Shown: one piece after another, positions 35,229 to 44,464 of the stretch
Layout: every line of letters begins with the position of its first letter
Position numbering within the stretch: position 1 is the stretch's first letter
Source of the DNA: Arthrobacter sp. AQ5-06
GTDB taxonomy: Bacteria > Actinomycetota > Actinomycetes > Actinomycetales > Micrococcaceae
Reading direction: 5' to 3'
Assembly: GCF_003287955.1 (NCBI RefSeq)
Contig: NZ_QMKP01000005.1
Location: 186,001 to 250,000, forward strand
Length of the DNA: 64,000 nt
Translations under genes and position numbers: made by a program
Notes under the pieces: model-generated
Database searches by the model: none
Told to the model about the DNA's origin: nothing
Seen by the model: only the letters and a program-made list of their open reading frames with translations

Positions 35229-37505
35229 ATGACTACCTGGCACGCCCGCATGATTGCGGCGGACAACGACTTTGACGGCACACCGCTGATGCGCGGCGAG
35301 TTCCGGCTCGACGACGGCCACGGCGACGTCGAGTCCGCTACCCTCTTCCTCTCTGCCCTGGGCGTAGTGGAGGCATGGGTCAATGGCCAGCGAGCCTCCG
35401 AGGACCTGCTCACCCCGGGCTGGTCCAGCTACGAGTGGAGGGTCCGGTATAGCGAACTGGACGTCACCGGGCTGGTAGGCACGACGACGGTCATTGGGCT
35501 TGCGCTCGGAAACGGCTGGTACCGGGGGCGGCTGGCATGGTCCGGCGGTTCGAAATACTACGGCGACCAGCTCGGCGCTTTTGCTGAGCTACGGGTCCGC
35601 TTCACCGATGGCCACGAACAGATCATCGGCACGGACGCTTCGTGGACAGCCGGCCCCTCGGCCACCACCGCCAACGATCTCTACAACGGCCAGTCCATCG
35701 ATGCCCGGCGTTTCGACGACGAGTGGCTGGCTCCCGGTTTCACCTCCAGTGAATGGTCGGCCGTACACATGCTCGACGACGACCTCAGCCGCCTTGAGCC
35801 TTACATTGGCCCTCCCGTTCGCCGCCAGCTGGAGCTTCAGCCTGTAAAGGTATGGACGTCGCCGGCGGGCAAGGTGTTGGTGGACTTTGGCCAGAACCTG
35901 GTGGGTTGGGTCAGGACGTCGGTGACGGGTCCAGCCGGAGAGGTGGTCACCATCCGCCACGCGGAAGTGCTGGAAGAGAACGAACTGGGAACCCGGCCCC
36001 TGCGCTCAGCCGAAGCGACGGACCGCTTCACCCTCTCCGGAAGAGCGGACGTCTTCGAGCCGACGCTGACGTTCCACGGGTTCCGGTACGTCGAAGTTGA
36101 CGGGTGGCCCGGAGGTGCTGACGCCTTGCGCGACGGCGGCCTGACCGCCGTCGTTATCAGTTCGGACATGAAGCGGATCGGCACTTTCCAAACGTCTGAT
36201 CCCCTCCTCAACCGCCTTCACGAGAATGCGGTGTGGGGAATGCGCGGCAACTTCGTGGACGTTCCCACTGACTGCCCTCAGCGCGACGAGCGTCTCGGCT
36301 GGACCGGCGACCTTTCGGCCTTCGCCCCCAGCGCGGCGTTCCTGTTCGACAGCCGCGACTTCCTCCGTGATTGGCTTCGCGATCTCTCACTGGAACAGAG
36401 CCACGACCAGGACATCGTGCCGTTTGTGGTGCCCAACGTACTGAAGTACATCGAACAGCCTGCGGAGTTCGGAGCCCCGGACACTGCTGCGGTGTGGAGC
36501 GACGCGGCGGTATGGGTGCCGTGGGCGGTATGGACGGCTTACGGCGACCTGAGGGTTCTTGAGGAGCAGTTCGCGTCCATGACCGGCCACGCGCGGCGGC
36601 TCCGCAGCAAGCTTTCACCCAACGGCTTATGGGACACCGGCTTCCAGTTCGGCGACTGGCTTGACCCCGACGCCGCGCCGGATCGCCCGTGGGACGCGAA
36701 GGCTGACAAACACGTGGTGGCCACCCTGTGCGCCTTCCGTTCTGCGGCGCTGGTAGCCTCCGCAGCCGAAGTCCTTGGGGACCAGGCAGCTGCCGCTGAG
36801 TTCGAGCAGATGGCACAGGAGTTGCAGGCAGCGTTCACAGAACACTACGTCTCCAACGGGATCATCACCAGCGACTGCACCACTGTGTACGCACTGGCCA
36901 TCGTGTTCGGAATCCTTGGCGAGGCCGACCGCGAATTCGCCGGACATCGGCTGGCTGGCTTGGTGGAAAACTCGGGCTTCCGTATCTCCACCGGTTTCGC
37001 AGGCACACCGTTCGTCACGGATGCACTCACGGACACCGGACACCTGGACGAGGCCTACCGCCTGCTGCTCCAGACCGAAAATCCGTCCTGGCTGTACTCC
37101 GTCACCATGGGTGCAACCACTATCTGGGAACGCTGGGACTCCATGCTGCCGGACGGCACCATCAATCCCGGTGAGATGACCAGCTTCAACCACTACGCAC
37201 TGGGCGCGGTGGTGGACTGGATGCATCGGACCATCGGCGGACTGGCACCGCTGGAGCCCGGTTACAGCCGCATCCTGATGGCGCCACAGCCTGGCGGTGA
37301 CCTCGAATGGGCCGAAACCAGTCTGGAAACCCCGCTCGGCCTTGCTTCTGTTCGGTGGGACCTTGCCGGCGGCCGACTCGAGGTTTCCGCGACGGTGCCG
37401 GAAGGCAGCGAGGCGGTCCTTCGGCTTCCTGGCACCGGCGATGAAATTCTCGGGCCCGGACACCACAGCAGGACCACGACACCGGCGAATGTCAGCTTTC
37501 AATGA
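35229..37505 (+). CDS. GH78 family alpha-L-rhamnosidase
   Basis: A 758-residue inverting glycosidase. N-terminal beta-sandwich domains (residues 1-290, including VEAWVNGQRAS and FHGFRYVEVDGWP) precede the (alpha/alpha)6 catalytic barrel. The general-acid region DCPQRDERLGWTGD has Glu near 354 and the base Glu is near 634 in TIWERWDS. A C-terminal sandwich follows. It lacks a signal peptide, so it works on imported substrate such as rutin or rutinose. It is somewhat shorter than two-CBM GH78 members. Its stop codon lies inside the TTTCAATGATTGAAA operator. Confidence 0.94.
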   Translation: MTTWHARMIAADNDFDGTPLMRGEFRLDDGHGDVESATLFLSALGVVEAWVNGQRASEDLLTPGWSSYEWRVRYSELDVTGLVGTTTVIGLALGNGWYRGRLAWSGGSKYYGDQLGAFAELRVRFTDGHEQIIGTDASWTAGPSATTANDLYNGQSIDARRFDDEWLAPGFTSSEWSAVHMLDDDLSRLEPYIGPPVRRQLELQPVKVWTSPAGKVLVDFGQNLVGWVRTSVTGPAGEVVTIRHAEVLEENELGTRPLRSAEATDRFTLSGRADVFEPTLTFHGFRYVEVDGWPGGADALRDGGLTAVVISSDMKRIGTFQTSDPLLNRLHENAVWGMRGNFVDVPTDCPQRDERLGWTGDLSAFAPSAAFLFDSRDFLRDWLRDLSLEQSHDQDIVPFVVPNVLKYIEQPAEFGAPDTAAVWSDAAVWVPWAVWTAYGDLRVLEEQFASMTGHARRLRSKLSPNGLWDTGFQFGDWLDPDAAPDRPWDAKADKHVVATLCAFRSAALVASAAEVLGDQAAAAEFEQMAQELQAAFTEHYVSNGIITSDCTTVYALAIVFGILGEADREFAGHRLAGLVENSGFRISTGFAGTPFVTDALTDTGHLDEAYRLLLQTENPSWLYSVTMGATTIWERWDSMLPDGTINPGEMTSFNHYALGAVVDWMHRTIGGLAPLEPGYSRILMAPQPGGDLEWAETSLETPLGLASVRWDLAGGRLEVSATVPEGSEAVLRLPGTGDEILGPGHHSRTTTPANVSFQ

Positions 37506-37511
37506 TTGAAA
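37497..37511. promoter_or_regulatory. Operator TTTCAATGATTGAAA upstream of the quercetinase gene
   Basis: Perfect 6-bp arms around TGA, overlapping the rhamnosidase stop and 75 bp before the quercetinase ATG. It is the exact reverse complement of the site at 46367-46381, giving quercetinase its own switch within the + strand cluster. Confidence 0.7.
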
Positions 37512-37586
37512 ACTCCGCCCTATGGCTCACGTGCCATGGGCAAAGTTAAGAGAAGTACTCAGTCCCACGATGGAAAGAAGGAACAC

Positions 37587-38654
37587 ATGTCCCTCAGCGT
37601 CGAGGAAATCAATAAAACAATCCCCCTGGCCAACGCCCTCCCGGGCGAGGCGGTCCCCTATTACATGGCCTCCGGCGAAGGAGCCCGGTATGAGGTCAAC
37701 GGCCAACTGGTGACAGTGATTGCCCGTGCCGCAGACACCGGCGGGATCTTCAGCGCCGCGTACATCTCAGGCGGCATGGGTGCTGAATCTCCGTTCGTCA
37801 CTCACTCCATCGAGCACAAGACGCTCTACGTCTTCGACGGCGTCCTCCACGTCTGGCTGCCCGGCGAAAGCCGCATCCTGACGCCGGGCGATTCAGTGGT
37901 CATTCCCCCGGGAACGCCCCACGCCTACCGGATGGCCAGCCACTACACCCGTTTCCTGAACTGGCTGACTCCAGGCGGCGCGGAGGCCTTCTACGAGCGG
38001 GTCGGTACACCCATCGACTCCCACGTGCCTCCCGTGCGCGCCGGCCACAAGCTGACAACCCAGGAACAGGCTGAAGTCGGTGCAGAATTCGGCATCACCT
38101 TCCCCGACGTCGAACGCGTCCAGCCGAGCCTGCAGCAAAACGCCGGCCTGCCGTCGTCGCTGAGCCCCTACTTCCTCAGTGCGGGCGAAGGCGAGCGCCT
38201 GGTCAGCTACCAGACCATGTTCTCCTATCTCTCACGTCCCCAGAACACAGGAGAGAACTACTTCGCGGTTCACACCAAGGGCGCCAAGTCCCCATACATC
38301 CCGCTGCACTTCCACTCCAAGCACACCGAGAACTTCCTGTGCACGGAAGGCCGCATGTGGCTTTATGCCAATGGCCGCGAAATGCTGCTGACCAAGGGCG
38401 ACTTTGTCCACGCCCCGGCCGGAACCATCCATTCCTTCGCGTTCGACGCCCACAACACTCAAATGGTGGGCTTCCTGACGCCATCGGTCTTCAACGGCTT
38501 CTTCGAGTACTTCAACAAGCCAACTGAGGATTACATCTACACCGAGGGCGGCGAGCCCTACATGGACATGGAAGGCTTCGGCCGGGCACAGGCCGAGATG
38601 GACCTGACCGTGGTGGGCCCTCCCCCGCAGCGTCGTGCTGCGTTGGATACCTAG
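37587..38654 (+). CDS. Quercetin 2,3-dioxygenase (bicupin)
   Basis: A 355-residue bicupin that opens the C ring of quercetin and releases CO, leaving the depside 2-protocatechuoylphloroglucinol carboxylate. The C-terminal cupin has a complete metal site: His241, His243, Glu248 and His282 (LHFHSKHTENF, then PAGTIHSFAF). The N-terminal cupin keeps His73 and His112, but the first His and the Glu are Val71 and Lys78, so it probably cannot hold metal. AAGAAGG lies before ATG 37587, which decides that start. The two-cupin length is like Bacillus YxaG/QdoI. The placement after GH1 and GH78 strongly supports a flavonol substrate. Confidence 0.9.
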   Translation: MSLSVEEINKTIPLANALPGEAVPYYMASGEGARYEVNGQLVTVIARAADTGGIFSAAYISGGMGAESPFVTHSIEHKTLYVFDGVLHVWLPGESRILTPGDSVVIPPGTPHAYRMASHYTRFLNWLTPGGAEAFYERVGTPIDSHVPPVRAGHKLTTQEQAEVGAEFGITFPDVERVQPSLQQNAGLPSSLSPYFLSAGEGERLVSYQTMFSYLSRPQNTGENYFAVHTKGAKSPYIPLHFHSKHTENFLCTEGRMWLYANGREMLLTKGDFVHAPAGTIHSFAFDAHNTQMVGFLTPSVFNGFFEYFNKPTEDYIYTEGGEPYMDMEGFGRAQAEMDLTVVGPPPQRRAALDT

Positions 38655-38665
38655 GCTCGACGCAC

Positions 38666-38699
38666 AAGGCCCGGATCCCCACGTAGGGTTCCGGGACTT
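38666..38699. terminator. Terminator between the convergent quercetinase and carboxyltransferase genes
   Basis: 14-bp arms (AAGGCCCGGATCCC and GGGTTCCGGGACTT, two mismatches) with a 6-nt loop, in a gap of 75 bp. It is probably used by both strands. Confidence 0.7.
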
Positions 38700-38729
38700 G
38701 CTTTGGGTTGGGATCAGTTTGGGTTGAGA

Positions 38730-40253
38730 TCAGATCGGCGCGACGGCGGAAACGGCAGCTTGGGTGCGTGGGCACAGTGCCTGGAGCTCCAAGAGGTTCT
38801 GTTCGATGATCTGCCCGGCTCTCCGGCAGAATTCCGCGGATTCCACAGCGGCATCCGGTTTCTCAGCCACCACGGTGCTGACGGCGCCACAGGCCACCAG
38901 ATCGTCTGCCGTGATGCGCAGGCTCTGGGCGAGCTCCGGCGCCCGGGTGGTATCGCGGTGCAGGATGGCGCTGGCTCCTTCAGGTGCCAAGGGCGCCAAC
39001 CATGCGTTGTGGGCGCAGATGATCCGATCGGCAGGAAGCAGGGCAATGGCAGCTCCCCCGGTCCCCTCGCCCAGGATGAAGGACAGTGTGGGCACTGAGA
39101 GCGTGGGGAGGAACGCCAGGCACCTGGCAATTTCGCGGGCCAGGCCGCCCTCTTCAGCGTCCGCGCTCAACTCCCCACCCGGAGTATCGATGACAGTGAG
39201 CAGGGGAAGCCCCAACTCCTGTGCCAGCCGCATCCCCCGCCGTGCGGTTGCCAACTGCGCCGGCCCAATGAGCTGTCCGCCGGCCTGGGCGTGGCGTTCC
39301 TGACCAACTACCAGGCAGCGAGCTTCGCCAAACGATGCCAGCGCCAAAGACAAAGAGCCGCTTTCCTGCACCACCACGTTCTGCGCTGCGACGGACAACA
39401 ACTCACGGAGCCCAGGACGCTTCCTGTTGCGCGAGCGCAGGACCACATCCCACGCACTCCCGGCCTCTGTCGACGGCGGCAAAGGCGAGAGAACGCCACC
39501 GAAGACACCAGGACCCCCAAGCGTAACCCTTCGGCTTGAAGACGATGACCCGCCAGGCCAAGCGTATCGGAGGGTGTCCGAGACCACAGAACGCAGCCCG
39601 TCCAAGGGCACCACCGCATCAACCAGTCCATGGCGTTCCAGATTCTCCGCCGTTTGCACGCCGGCAGGAAACGGCTCACCGTGCAGGGCTTCGTAGACAC
39701 GCGGACCCAGGAAGCCCAGCAAGGCACCGGGCTGGGCAAAAGTCAGGTGTCCCAGCGAACCCCACGACGCCATCGCCCCGCCGGTCGTAGGATGCCGGAG
39801 GTACACGAGGTAAGGATTGCCCGCAGACTTGTGGCGCTCCACAGCTGACGCGATGAGCGCCATCGCAAGGAACGCGGGGGTCCCCTCCTGCATCCGGGTT
39901 CCACCGGACGAGGGACTTGCCACTACGGGCAGACCCTCAGCAGTGGCTCGCTCCAACCCTTCGATGATCCTGGATGCCGTAGCCAGTCCGATGGACCCTG
40001 CAAGGAAAGCGAACTCGCCGGCAATGATAGCCACCCTGCGGCCATCAATAGTGCCCACACCCGTGAGGACGGCTTCGTCCGTTCCGCTGCGCTGCCTCGC
40101 GGCTTCGAGGGCGACCTCGTAGGCGGCATCACGTGAGGGATGCCGTGGCGGCCTGTCCCACGATGCAAAGCTGCCCGGATCCACGGTGGCTGCGATGAAC
40201 TGCGACGCAGCAATGATTGGAGCCTTGGCCTCCGGTGTACGGTCCATGCTCAT
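38730..40253 (-). CDS. Fused AccD/AccA-like carboxyltransferase (possible malonyl-CoA decarboxylase)
   Basis: A 507-residue protein made of two crotonase-fold carboxyltransferase halves. The N half carries GGTRMQEGTPAFLAMALIAS (AccD-type oxyanion loop). The C half has TPGGELSADAEEGGLAREIA and FILGEGTGGAAIALLPAD (AccA-type). There is no N-terminal CxxC zinc finger, and no biotin carboxylase or carrier gene is in the window. The malonate decarboxylase subunits MdcD and MdcE share this fold and decarboxylate malonyl thioesters, so a decarboxylase role fits the cluster better than acetyl-CoA carboxylation. It overlaps the CoA-transferase stop by 4 nt and is last in the - strand operon. Confidence 0.8.
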   Translation of the reverse strand: MSMDRTPEAKAPIIAASQFIAATVDPGSFASWDRPPRHPSRDAAYEVALEAARQRSGTDEAVLTGVGTIDGRRVAIIAGEFAFLAGSIGLATASRIIEGLERATAEGLPVVASPSSGGTRMQEGTPAFLAMALIASAVERHKSAGNPYLVYLRHPTTGGAMASWGSLGHLTFAQPGALLGFLGPRVYEALHGEPFPAGVQTAENLERHGLVDAVVPLDGLRSVVSDTLRYAWPGGSSSSSRRVTLGGPGVFGGVLSPLPPSTEAGSAWDVVLRSRNRKRPGLRELLSVAAQNVVVQESGSLSLALASFGEARCLVVGQERHAQAGGQLIGPAQLATARRGMRLAQELGLPLLTVIDTPGGELSADAEEGGLAREIARCLAFLPTLSVPTLSFILGEGTGGAAIALLPADRIICAHNAWLAPLAPEGASAILHRDTTRAPELAQSLRITADDLVACGAVSTVVAEKPDAAVESAEFCRRAGQIIEQNLLELQALCPRTQAAVSAVAPI

Positions 40254-41512
40254 GGTTCGAGCGGACCGTCCGCAGCGAGCCAGCTGCGGATGCCCTCGCC
40301 ATGACGGTTCAATAAGGGCGGTGCCGTGTGGTTCAGCGGCGTGGTTTCGCGCTCGCCGTCCGGACCGGCCTCGAAGAAGCGCAGGGGCGGTCCCGGCAGG
40401 GTGATCCGGCCAAGGACTTCGTGCTCCACGTCGACGGCCAAACCCTGGGAGTGCACCTGGTCCCAGGCGTACACCTCATCCAGGGCGCGGACCTTGCCCG
40501 CTGGAATGCCAGCCAGCCGGAGCTTCTCCAGCAGTTCGGCTGCGGGATAGGCGGCGAATGCCCGCTCCACGAGCTCAATGGTCTGACGGCGGCGGCGGAC
40601 CCTGTCAGCGTTCGACGCAAACGCAGGGTCATCGGCGTCGAGCTCAAACGCCACACAAAACTTCTGCCACAGCGCGTCGTTGCCCACACTGATCTGCACC
40701 GCTCCATCGAGGCAACGGAACAGCCCATAGGGAGCGATAGACGGGTGATGGTTTCCTTGGGCTTCGGGGACTTCGCCGGCGACAGTCACCCGGGTGCCTT
40801 GAAAGGCATGGACACCCACGACGGCGGCGAGCAGCGAGGTGCGCACCACCTGTCCGCGGCCGGTCCGCTCACGTTCAAGCAGGGCAGCCAGGAGTCCGTA
40901 GGCTCCGTACATCCCGGAGAGAAGGTCGGCGATGGGAACTCCAACGCGCTGCGGGTCCCCGGGACCATTGCCGGTGACGGACATGAGCCCGGCTTCGCCT
41001 TGCACGATCTGGTCATAGCCGGCCCGGCCACCTTCTGGCCCATCATGCCCGAACCCCGTGATGGAGAGGACGATCAGCCGCGGGTTCAGTTCCTGCATGG
41101 CTGCAGTGGAGAAACCCAGCCTGTCCATGACGCCGGTCCGGAAGTTTTCAATCACGACGTCGGCCCGTGCCAGCAGCTCCTGCAGCACCACCCGATCGTC
41201 GTCTGACTTCAAGTCGAGGGAGATGGATTCCTTGTTCCGGTTGCAGGACAGGAAATAGGTAGCTTGCGGATCATCCTCGGGGCCCACGAAGGGCGGGCCC
41301 CAGCCCCGCGTGTCGTCCCCGTTCCCGGGTGCCTCCACTTTTATGACCCTGGCCCCGAGGTCCCCGAGCATCATTCCGGCGTGCGGACCAGCGAGTGCCC
41401 GGCTGAGATCGACAACGAGCAATCCTTGCAGGGGTCCACCAGACTGTAGGTGCTGGGTCTGTGGCTGCTGGGTGTCCGGCTGCGCCACATCGGCGAGTTC
41501 CGCCGTCGTCAT
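40250..41512 (-). CDS. Class III (CaiB/BaiF) acyl-CoA transferase
   Basis: A 420-residue family III CoA-transferase. The leading block VVDLSRALAGPHAGMMLGDLG and the catalytic Asp167 (GRAGYDQIVQG), which forms the acyl-anhydride intermediate, are present, as is RVGVPIADLLSGMYGAYG. It moves CoA between a donor thioester and a carboxylic acid. ATGA overlaps tie it to DUF3500 upstream and the carboxyltransferase downstream. Proposed acceptor: malonate (or another small dicarboxylate) released from the A-ring carbon skeleton. The substrate is inferred from neighbours only. Confidence 0.88.
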   Translation of the reverse strand: MTTAELADVAQPDTQQPQTQHLQSGGPLQGLLVVDLSRALAGPHAGMMLGDLGARVIKVEAPGNGDDTRGWGPPFVGPEDDPQATYFLSCNRNKESISLDLKSDDDRVVLQELLARADVVIENFRTGVMDRLGFSTAAMQELNPRLIVLSITGFGHDGPEGGRAGYDQIVQGEAGLMSVTGNGPGDPQRVGVPIADLLSGMYGAYGLLAALLERERTGRGQVVRTSLLAAVVGVHAFQGTRVTVAGEVPEAQGNHHPSIAPYGLFRCLDGAVQISVGNDALWQKFCVAFELDADDPAFASNADRVRRRRQTIELVERAFAAYPAAELLEKLRLAGIPAGKVRALDEVYAWDQVHSQGLAVDVEHEVLGRITLPGPPLRFFEAGPDGERETTPLNHTAPPLLNRHGEGIRSWLAADGPLEP

Positions 41513-42765
41513 TTTTCCGTCCCTTCGGCGCGCAACGCTGCCTGCCGCACAAGTGCCCGACCGTAGTCGTTGCCGTTCGGCGTCCGCACCACCGTGTGCA
41601 TGTGGAAGGGTGCCGGAGTGTCGTTATCGAGGAAAACGCCGGTGTGGTGATCGAGTTCCAGGATGACCACCGGACTTTGGATCCGGTGGTAGAAGGCGGC
41701 ATCGCCTTCCCAACCGCCGATCCACGAGAACCAGGTCTCTTCATAATGCTCTTGAATCTCGCGGAACCTGGCGGCGCGCGGGCCGGCCGGTAGGTAGGCG
41801 ATCGAATCAGCCACGATCTTGTCCAAGAGCGCCACCGTTGCAGTTGGCATCGACGAGACCGGAACCCCTTCATAGGGGATCACCCGGTTGTCTTGGAAGC
41901 AGCCGGCTAGGTGCCGTTCGTCTCCGGGGTGCAGCCGCCCTTCGGGCATGGCCGGATCCTGCATGTGTTCGAAGACAATCGCCTCGCTCCGAAGTGAAAC
42001 GGGCAGTGCCGCCATGAGCTCACGCCCCCACTGGATGCGTTCCTTGAAGACCTTCACACCTTGGTGCGGGCCGTCGTCGATGATGTCCGGTTCGGCGCCC
42101 AGGAACACCGGCGAGACCACCATCTGGCCCCCTGACACCATGCAATTAAGCGCTACATGGTGGCCGAACAGCTGCCAGCCCCACGGCTTCGTTTCTGACG
42201 GCGAGCCGTACAGCGCGAAGTTGTAGCTGTACTCGTTCATCAGCAGCGGCAGCTCCACCAGTTCGCCCAGGAATCCGTTGATCCGCATCAGGCTCCGCGC
42301 CAGCGTATATCCTTCAGGGCTGAGGCTGGCCTCGACTACCGCCAGGGCGGCGTCACGGACGGCTGGTTCGAGTTCATCCAGACGTAGGCCGGTATCGTGC
42401 TGCATGAATTCCGGGTTTGCCCAGCTCTGCCACTCCCGGGCATCCATGGCGTAGCTGAGGCGCTCCTGCTCCGAGGACGGGAGCAATGCCAGCAGCTTTT
42501 CTGCCGCGGTGACCATGTCCGAGCTCGGAGCTTCCTCGTCGGGCAGGGCTTGGGCCACTGGGAAGAGGCCTTCGCGGAGCACGCCGTCGCTGGTGACGCC
42601 CACAAACGGCGCAGGGTAGAGCTTCTTCCACCCCTCAATCATGGGCCCGGCAAAGGAATCGTCCTTGGCGGCCTCCGCGTAGGACCGTGCGTCCAGCCCA
42701 CGCAGCTTCGCCACCCGGGGGTGGTCCGGAGTGAAGAGATAGTCACGAAACGACGACGTCGACAT
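41509..42765 (-). CDS. DUF3500 family protein (unknown function)
   Basis: A 418-residue protein. The DUF3500 hallmark stretch MNEYSYNFALYGSPS, followed by PWGWQLFGHHVALNCMVSGG, and the later ELDHHTGVFL and HMHTVVRTPNGNDYG blocks are all present. Several conserved His (HH near 190, HH and H-x-H near 385-400) could form a metal site. GGAGG at 6 nt decides ATG 42765, which overlaps the FAD-hydroxylase gene by 23 nt. There is no signal peptide. Being embedded between an aromatic hydroxylase and a CoA-transferase suggests it acts on the hydroxylated ring or its cleavage product. No experimental function is known to me. Confidence 0.85.
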   Translation of the reverse strand: MSTSSFRDYLFTPDHPRVAKLRGLDARSYAEAAKDDSFAGPMIEGWKKLYPAPFVGVTSDGVLREGLFPVAQALPDEEAPSSDMVTAAEKLLALLPSSEQERLSYAMDAREWQSWANPEFMQHDTGLRLDELEPAVRDAALAVVEASLSPEGYTLARSLMRINGFLGELVELPLLMNEYSYNFALYGSPSETKPWGWQLFGHHVALNCMVSGGQMVVSPVFLGAEPDIIDDGPHQGVKVFKERIQWGRELMAALPVSLRSEAIVFEHMQDPAMPEGRLHPGDERHLAGCFQDNRVIPYEGVPVSSMPTATVALLDKIVADSIAYLPAGPRAARFREIQEHYEETWFSWIGGWEGDAAFYHRIQSPVVILELDHHTGVFLDNDTPAPFHMHTVVRTPNGNDYGRALVRQAALRAEGTEK

Positions 42766-44464
42766 GCGCGGCCTCCTTGCTGTCCTGCGGTTCGGAGTGG
42801 ACCCATCCTGCGGCAACGCGCACGGCGTACGCAGCTGCCTCGGCGGAACTCCCCCGCCAGGCAACGTGCTGGTCCGGGCGGACCAGCACGGCTTCGGCGG
42901 CCCACAGGTCTGACATTGAAACGCCGTTCCTGTCCGGTCCGACGGCGGACACCGTCAGCGGGATACCTTGGGCGGCTGCGGCCGCCAGTGCGGGGGCGTG
43001 AACACTGTCGACGGCGACCCCGGCCAAGGACGCGGCATCGACGAGCAAACTGAAACCGTCTCCCAGAACGTCATAGATCGACGTCGAATCGTCCAGCCAC
43101 GCGTGCGGAAGCAAAGCCCCCGGGCTGGCTGAGGGTATGTAGAAGATAGGGTCCTCGGCCGGCACGGGCGATCCATCCGGGATCACCGATGGGGACGCTG
43201 CGTAGGTGTACCCGAGAACCAGGCCCAAGGAGTCGAACTCGCTTTGCTTGACCGCAAGCGCCTCATGGGCTCGGGCCCTGGCAGTGTCGCCCTCTGCCCC
43301 CGATGCCGCCAACGCTGAATCGGCGAAGTGGTAAGCGAGAGCTTTGCCGTTTGCCGCGGCATCGTTGATGGTTCGTTCAGCCACTGGGCGCCGTTCAAGA
43401 CCGTAGCTTTCCAGCAATTCCGGCCCGGCCCACCCGTCCAGGACGGCGGCGATCTTCCAGGCCAGGTTCGCAGCGTCACCGATGCACGTGTTGAATCCGT
43501 GCCCACCCCATGGCGGGTTCTGATGCGCGGCGTCGCCCACCAGGAAGACGCCATCACGCCCATAGGAAGGTGCCAGGAGCATTCGGGCCGTCCACGGGTC
43601 CGTGGCGATCACCTCAACCTCCACGTCGGCACCCACCAGAGAACGCACCAATGCCACGGAAGCCAGGTGCTGGCCTTCAGCCGTACCGTCCACACCTTGG
43701 ATGATGGCCCACCAGGTCTGGTCCAGGTTCATGCGGCCCACCATTCCGGCCGTTCCGGGGCCAAGGACCCAGTACTGCACTGCCGGGTCCAGATTGATGG
43801 TCTCCGCGAGATCATGTGAGCGGAACAGGATGCTGATGTTGGACAACGCTGCCGATCCACCCTCCAACCGGATCCCCAAGCCACGGCGGACGGTGGACGA
43901 AGCGCCGTCGGCCCCTGCCAGAAACCTGCAAACAACACTCCGAAAGGCACCGGCAGGGTCAGCCACGGTGACGCGTTGACCGGTCCCGTCCGACGAATAC
44001 GATTTCACGCGCAATCCCGTCAGCAGCGTCGCGTGGGTGGAAGCCGCCACGGCGTCACGAAGCACGGACTCCAGCACTGGCTGCGGTACCTGCTGCCCAC
44101 ATTCTGGCTGGGGTTCGTAGCGGCCGGCCTCCAGTTGGAAGGCGTTGGGAAAGCGCCTGATCTCACGGCCTGTCAGGGATGAGCAGAAGATGACGTCCTG
44201 CGCGAAGCCCACCGGCAGCGGTGCCGCCGCCCGGAGTGTCGACGCCAAACCGAGCCGACGCAGATGCGTCATGGTCCGCGCGTTAGTGGTCTTTGCACGC
44301 GGTCGGTCCTGGTCGATGGCCGTGCGGGGATCGATCACCAGGCTGGGGATCCCGCGGTGAGCCAGGTCCAGAGCCAGGAACAACCCGCTGGGGCCGCCAC
44401 CGGAGATCAGGACCGGGACCTGGTCCGGCAAGTCCTCCAGGCGGGCATCATTGATGGCGCTCAC
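42743..44464 (-). CDS. Class A FAD-dependent aromatic hydroxylase
   Basis: A 573-residue member of the phenol hydroxylase / MhpA group. ISGGGPSGLFLALDLAHRG binds the ADP of FAD, the DG region is LAGADGASSTVRR, and GDAAHQNPPWGGHGFNTCIGDA is the second FAD block. The C-terminal 150 residues form the thioredoxin-like domain of this subgroup. It inserts one O atom next to a phenolic OH using NAD(P)H and O2. GTG 44464 overlaps the FAH stop (GTGA). A polyhydroxylated acid such as 2,4,6-trihydroxybenzoate or phloroglucinol is the proposed substrate, from context. Confidence 0.88.
   Translation of the reverse strand: MSAINDARLEDLPDQVPVLISGGGPSGLFLALDLAHRGIPSLVIDPRTAIDQDRPRAKTTNARTMTHLRRLGLASTLRAAAPLPVGFAQDVIFCSSLTGREIRRFPNAFQLEAGRYEPQPECGQQVPQPVLESVLRDAVAASTHATLLTGLRVKSYSSDGTGQRVTVADPAGAFRSVVCRFLAGADGASSTVRRGLGIRLEGGSAALSNISILFRSHDLAETINLDPAVQYWVLGPGTAGMVGRMNLDQTWWAIIQGVDGTAEGQHLASVALVRSLVGADVEVEVIATDPWTARMLLAPSYGRDGVFLVGDAAHQNPPWGGHGFNTCIGDAANLAWKIAAVLDGWAGPELLESYGLERRPVAERTINDAAANGKALAYHFADSALAASGAEGDTARARAHEALAVKQSEFDSLGLVLGYTYAASPSVIPDGSPVPAEDPIFYIPSASPGALLPHAWLDDSTSIYDVLGDGFSLLVDAASLAGVAVDSVHAPALAAAAAQGIPLTVSAVGPDRNGVSMSDLWAAEAVLVRPDQHVAWRGSSAEAAAYAVRVAAGWVHSEPQDSKEAAHVDVVVS

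Noticed and set aside
38730..40253. Housekeeping acetyl-CoA carboxylase carboxyltransferase
   Set aside because: No zinc finger and no biotin components, and placement last in a catabolic operon argues for another role; not formally excluded.
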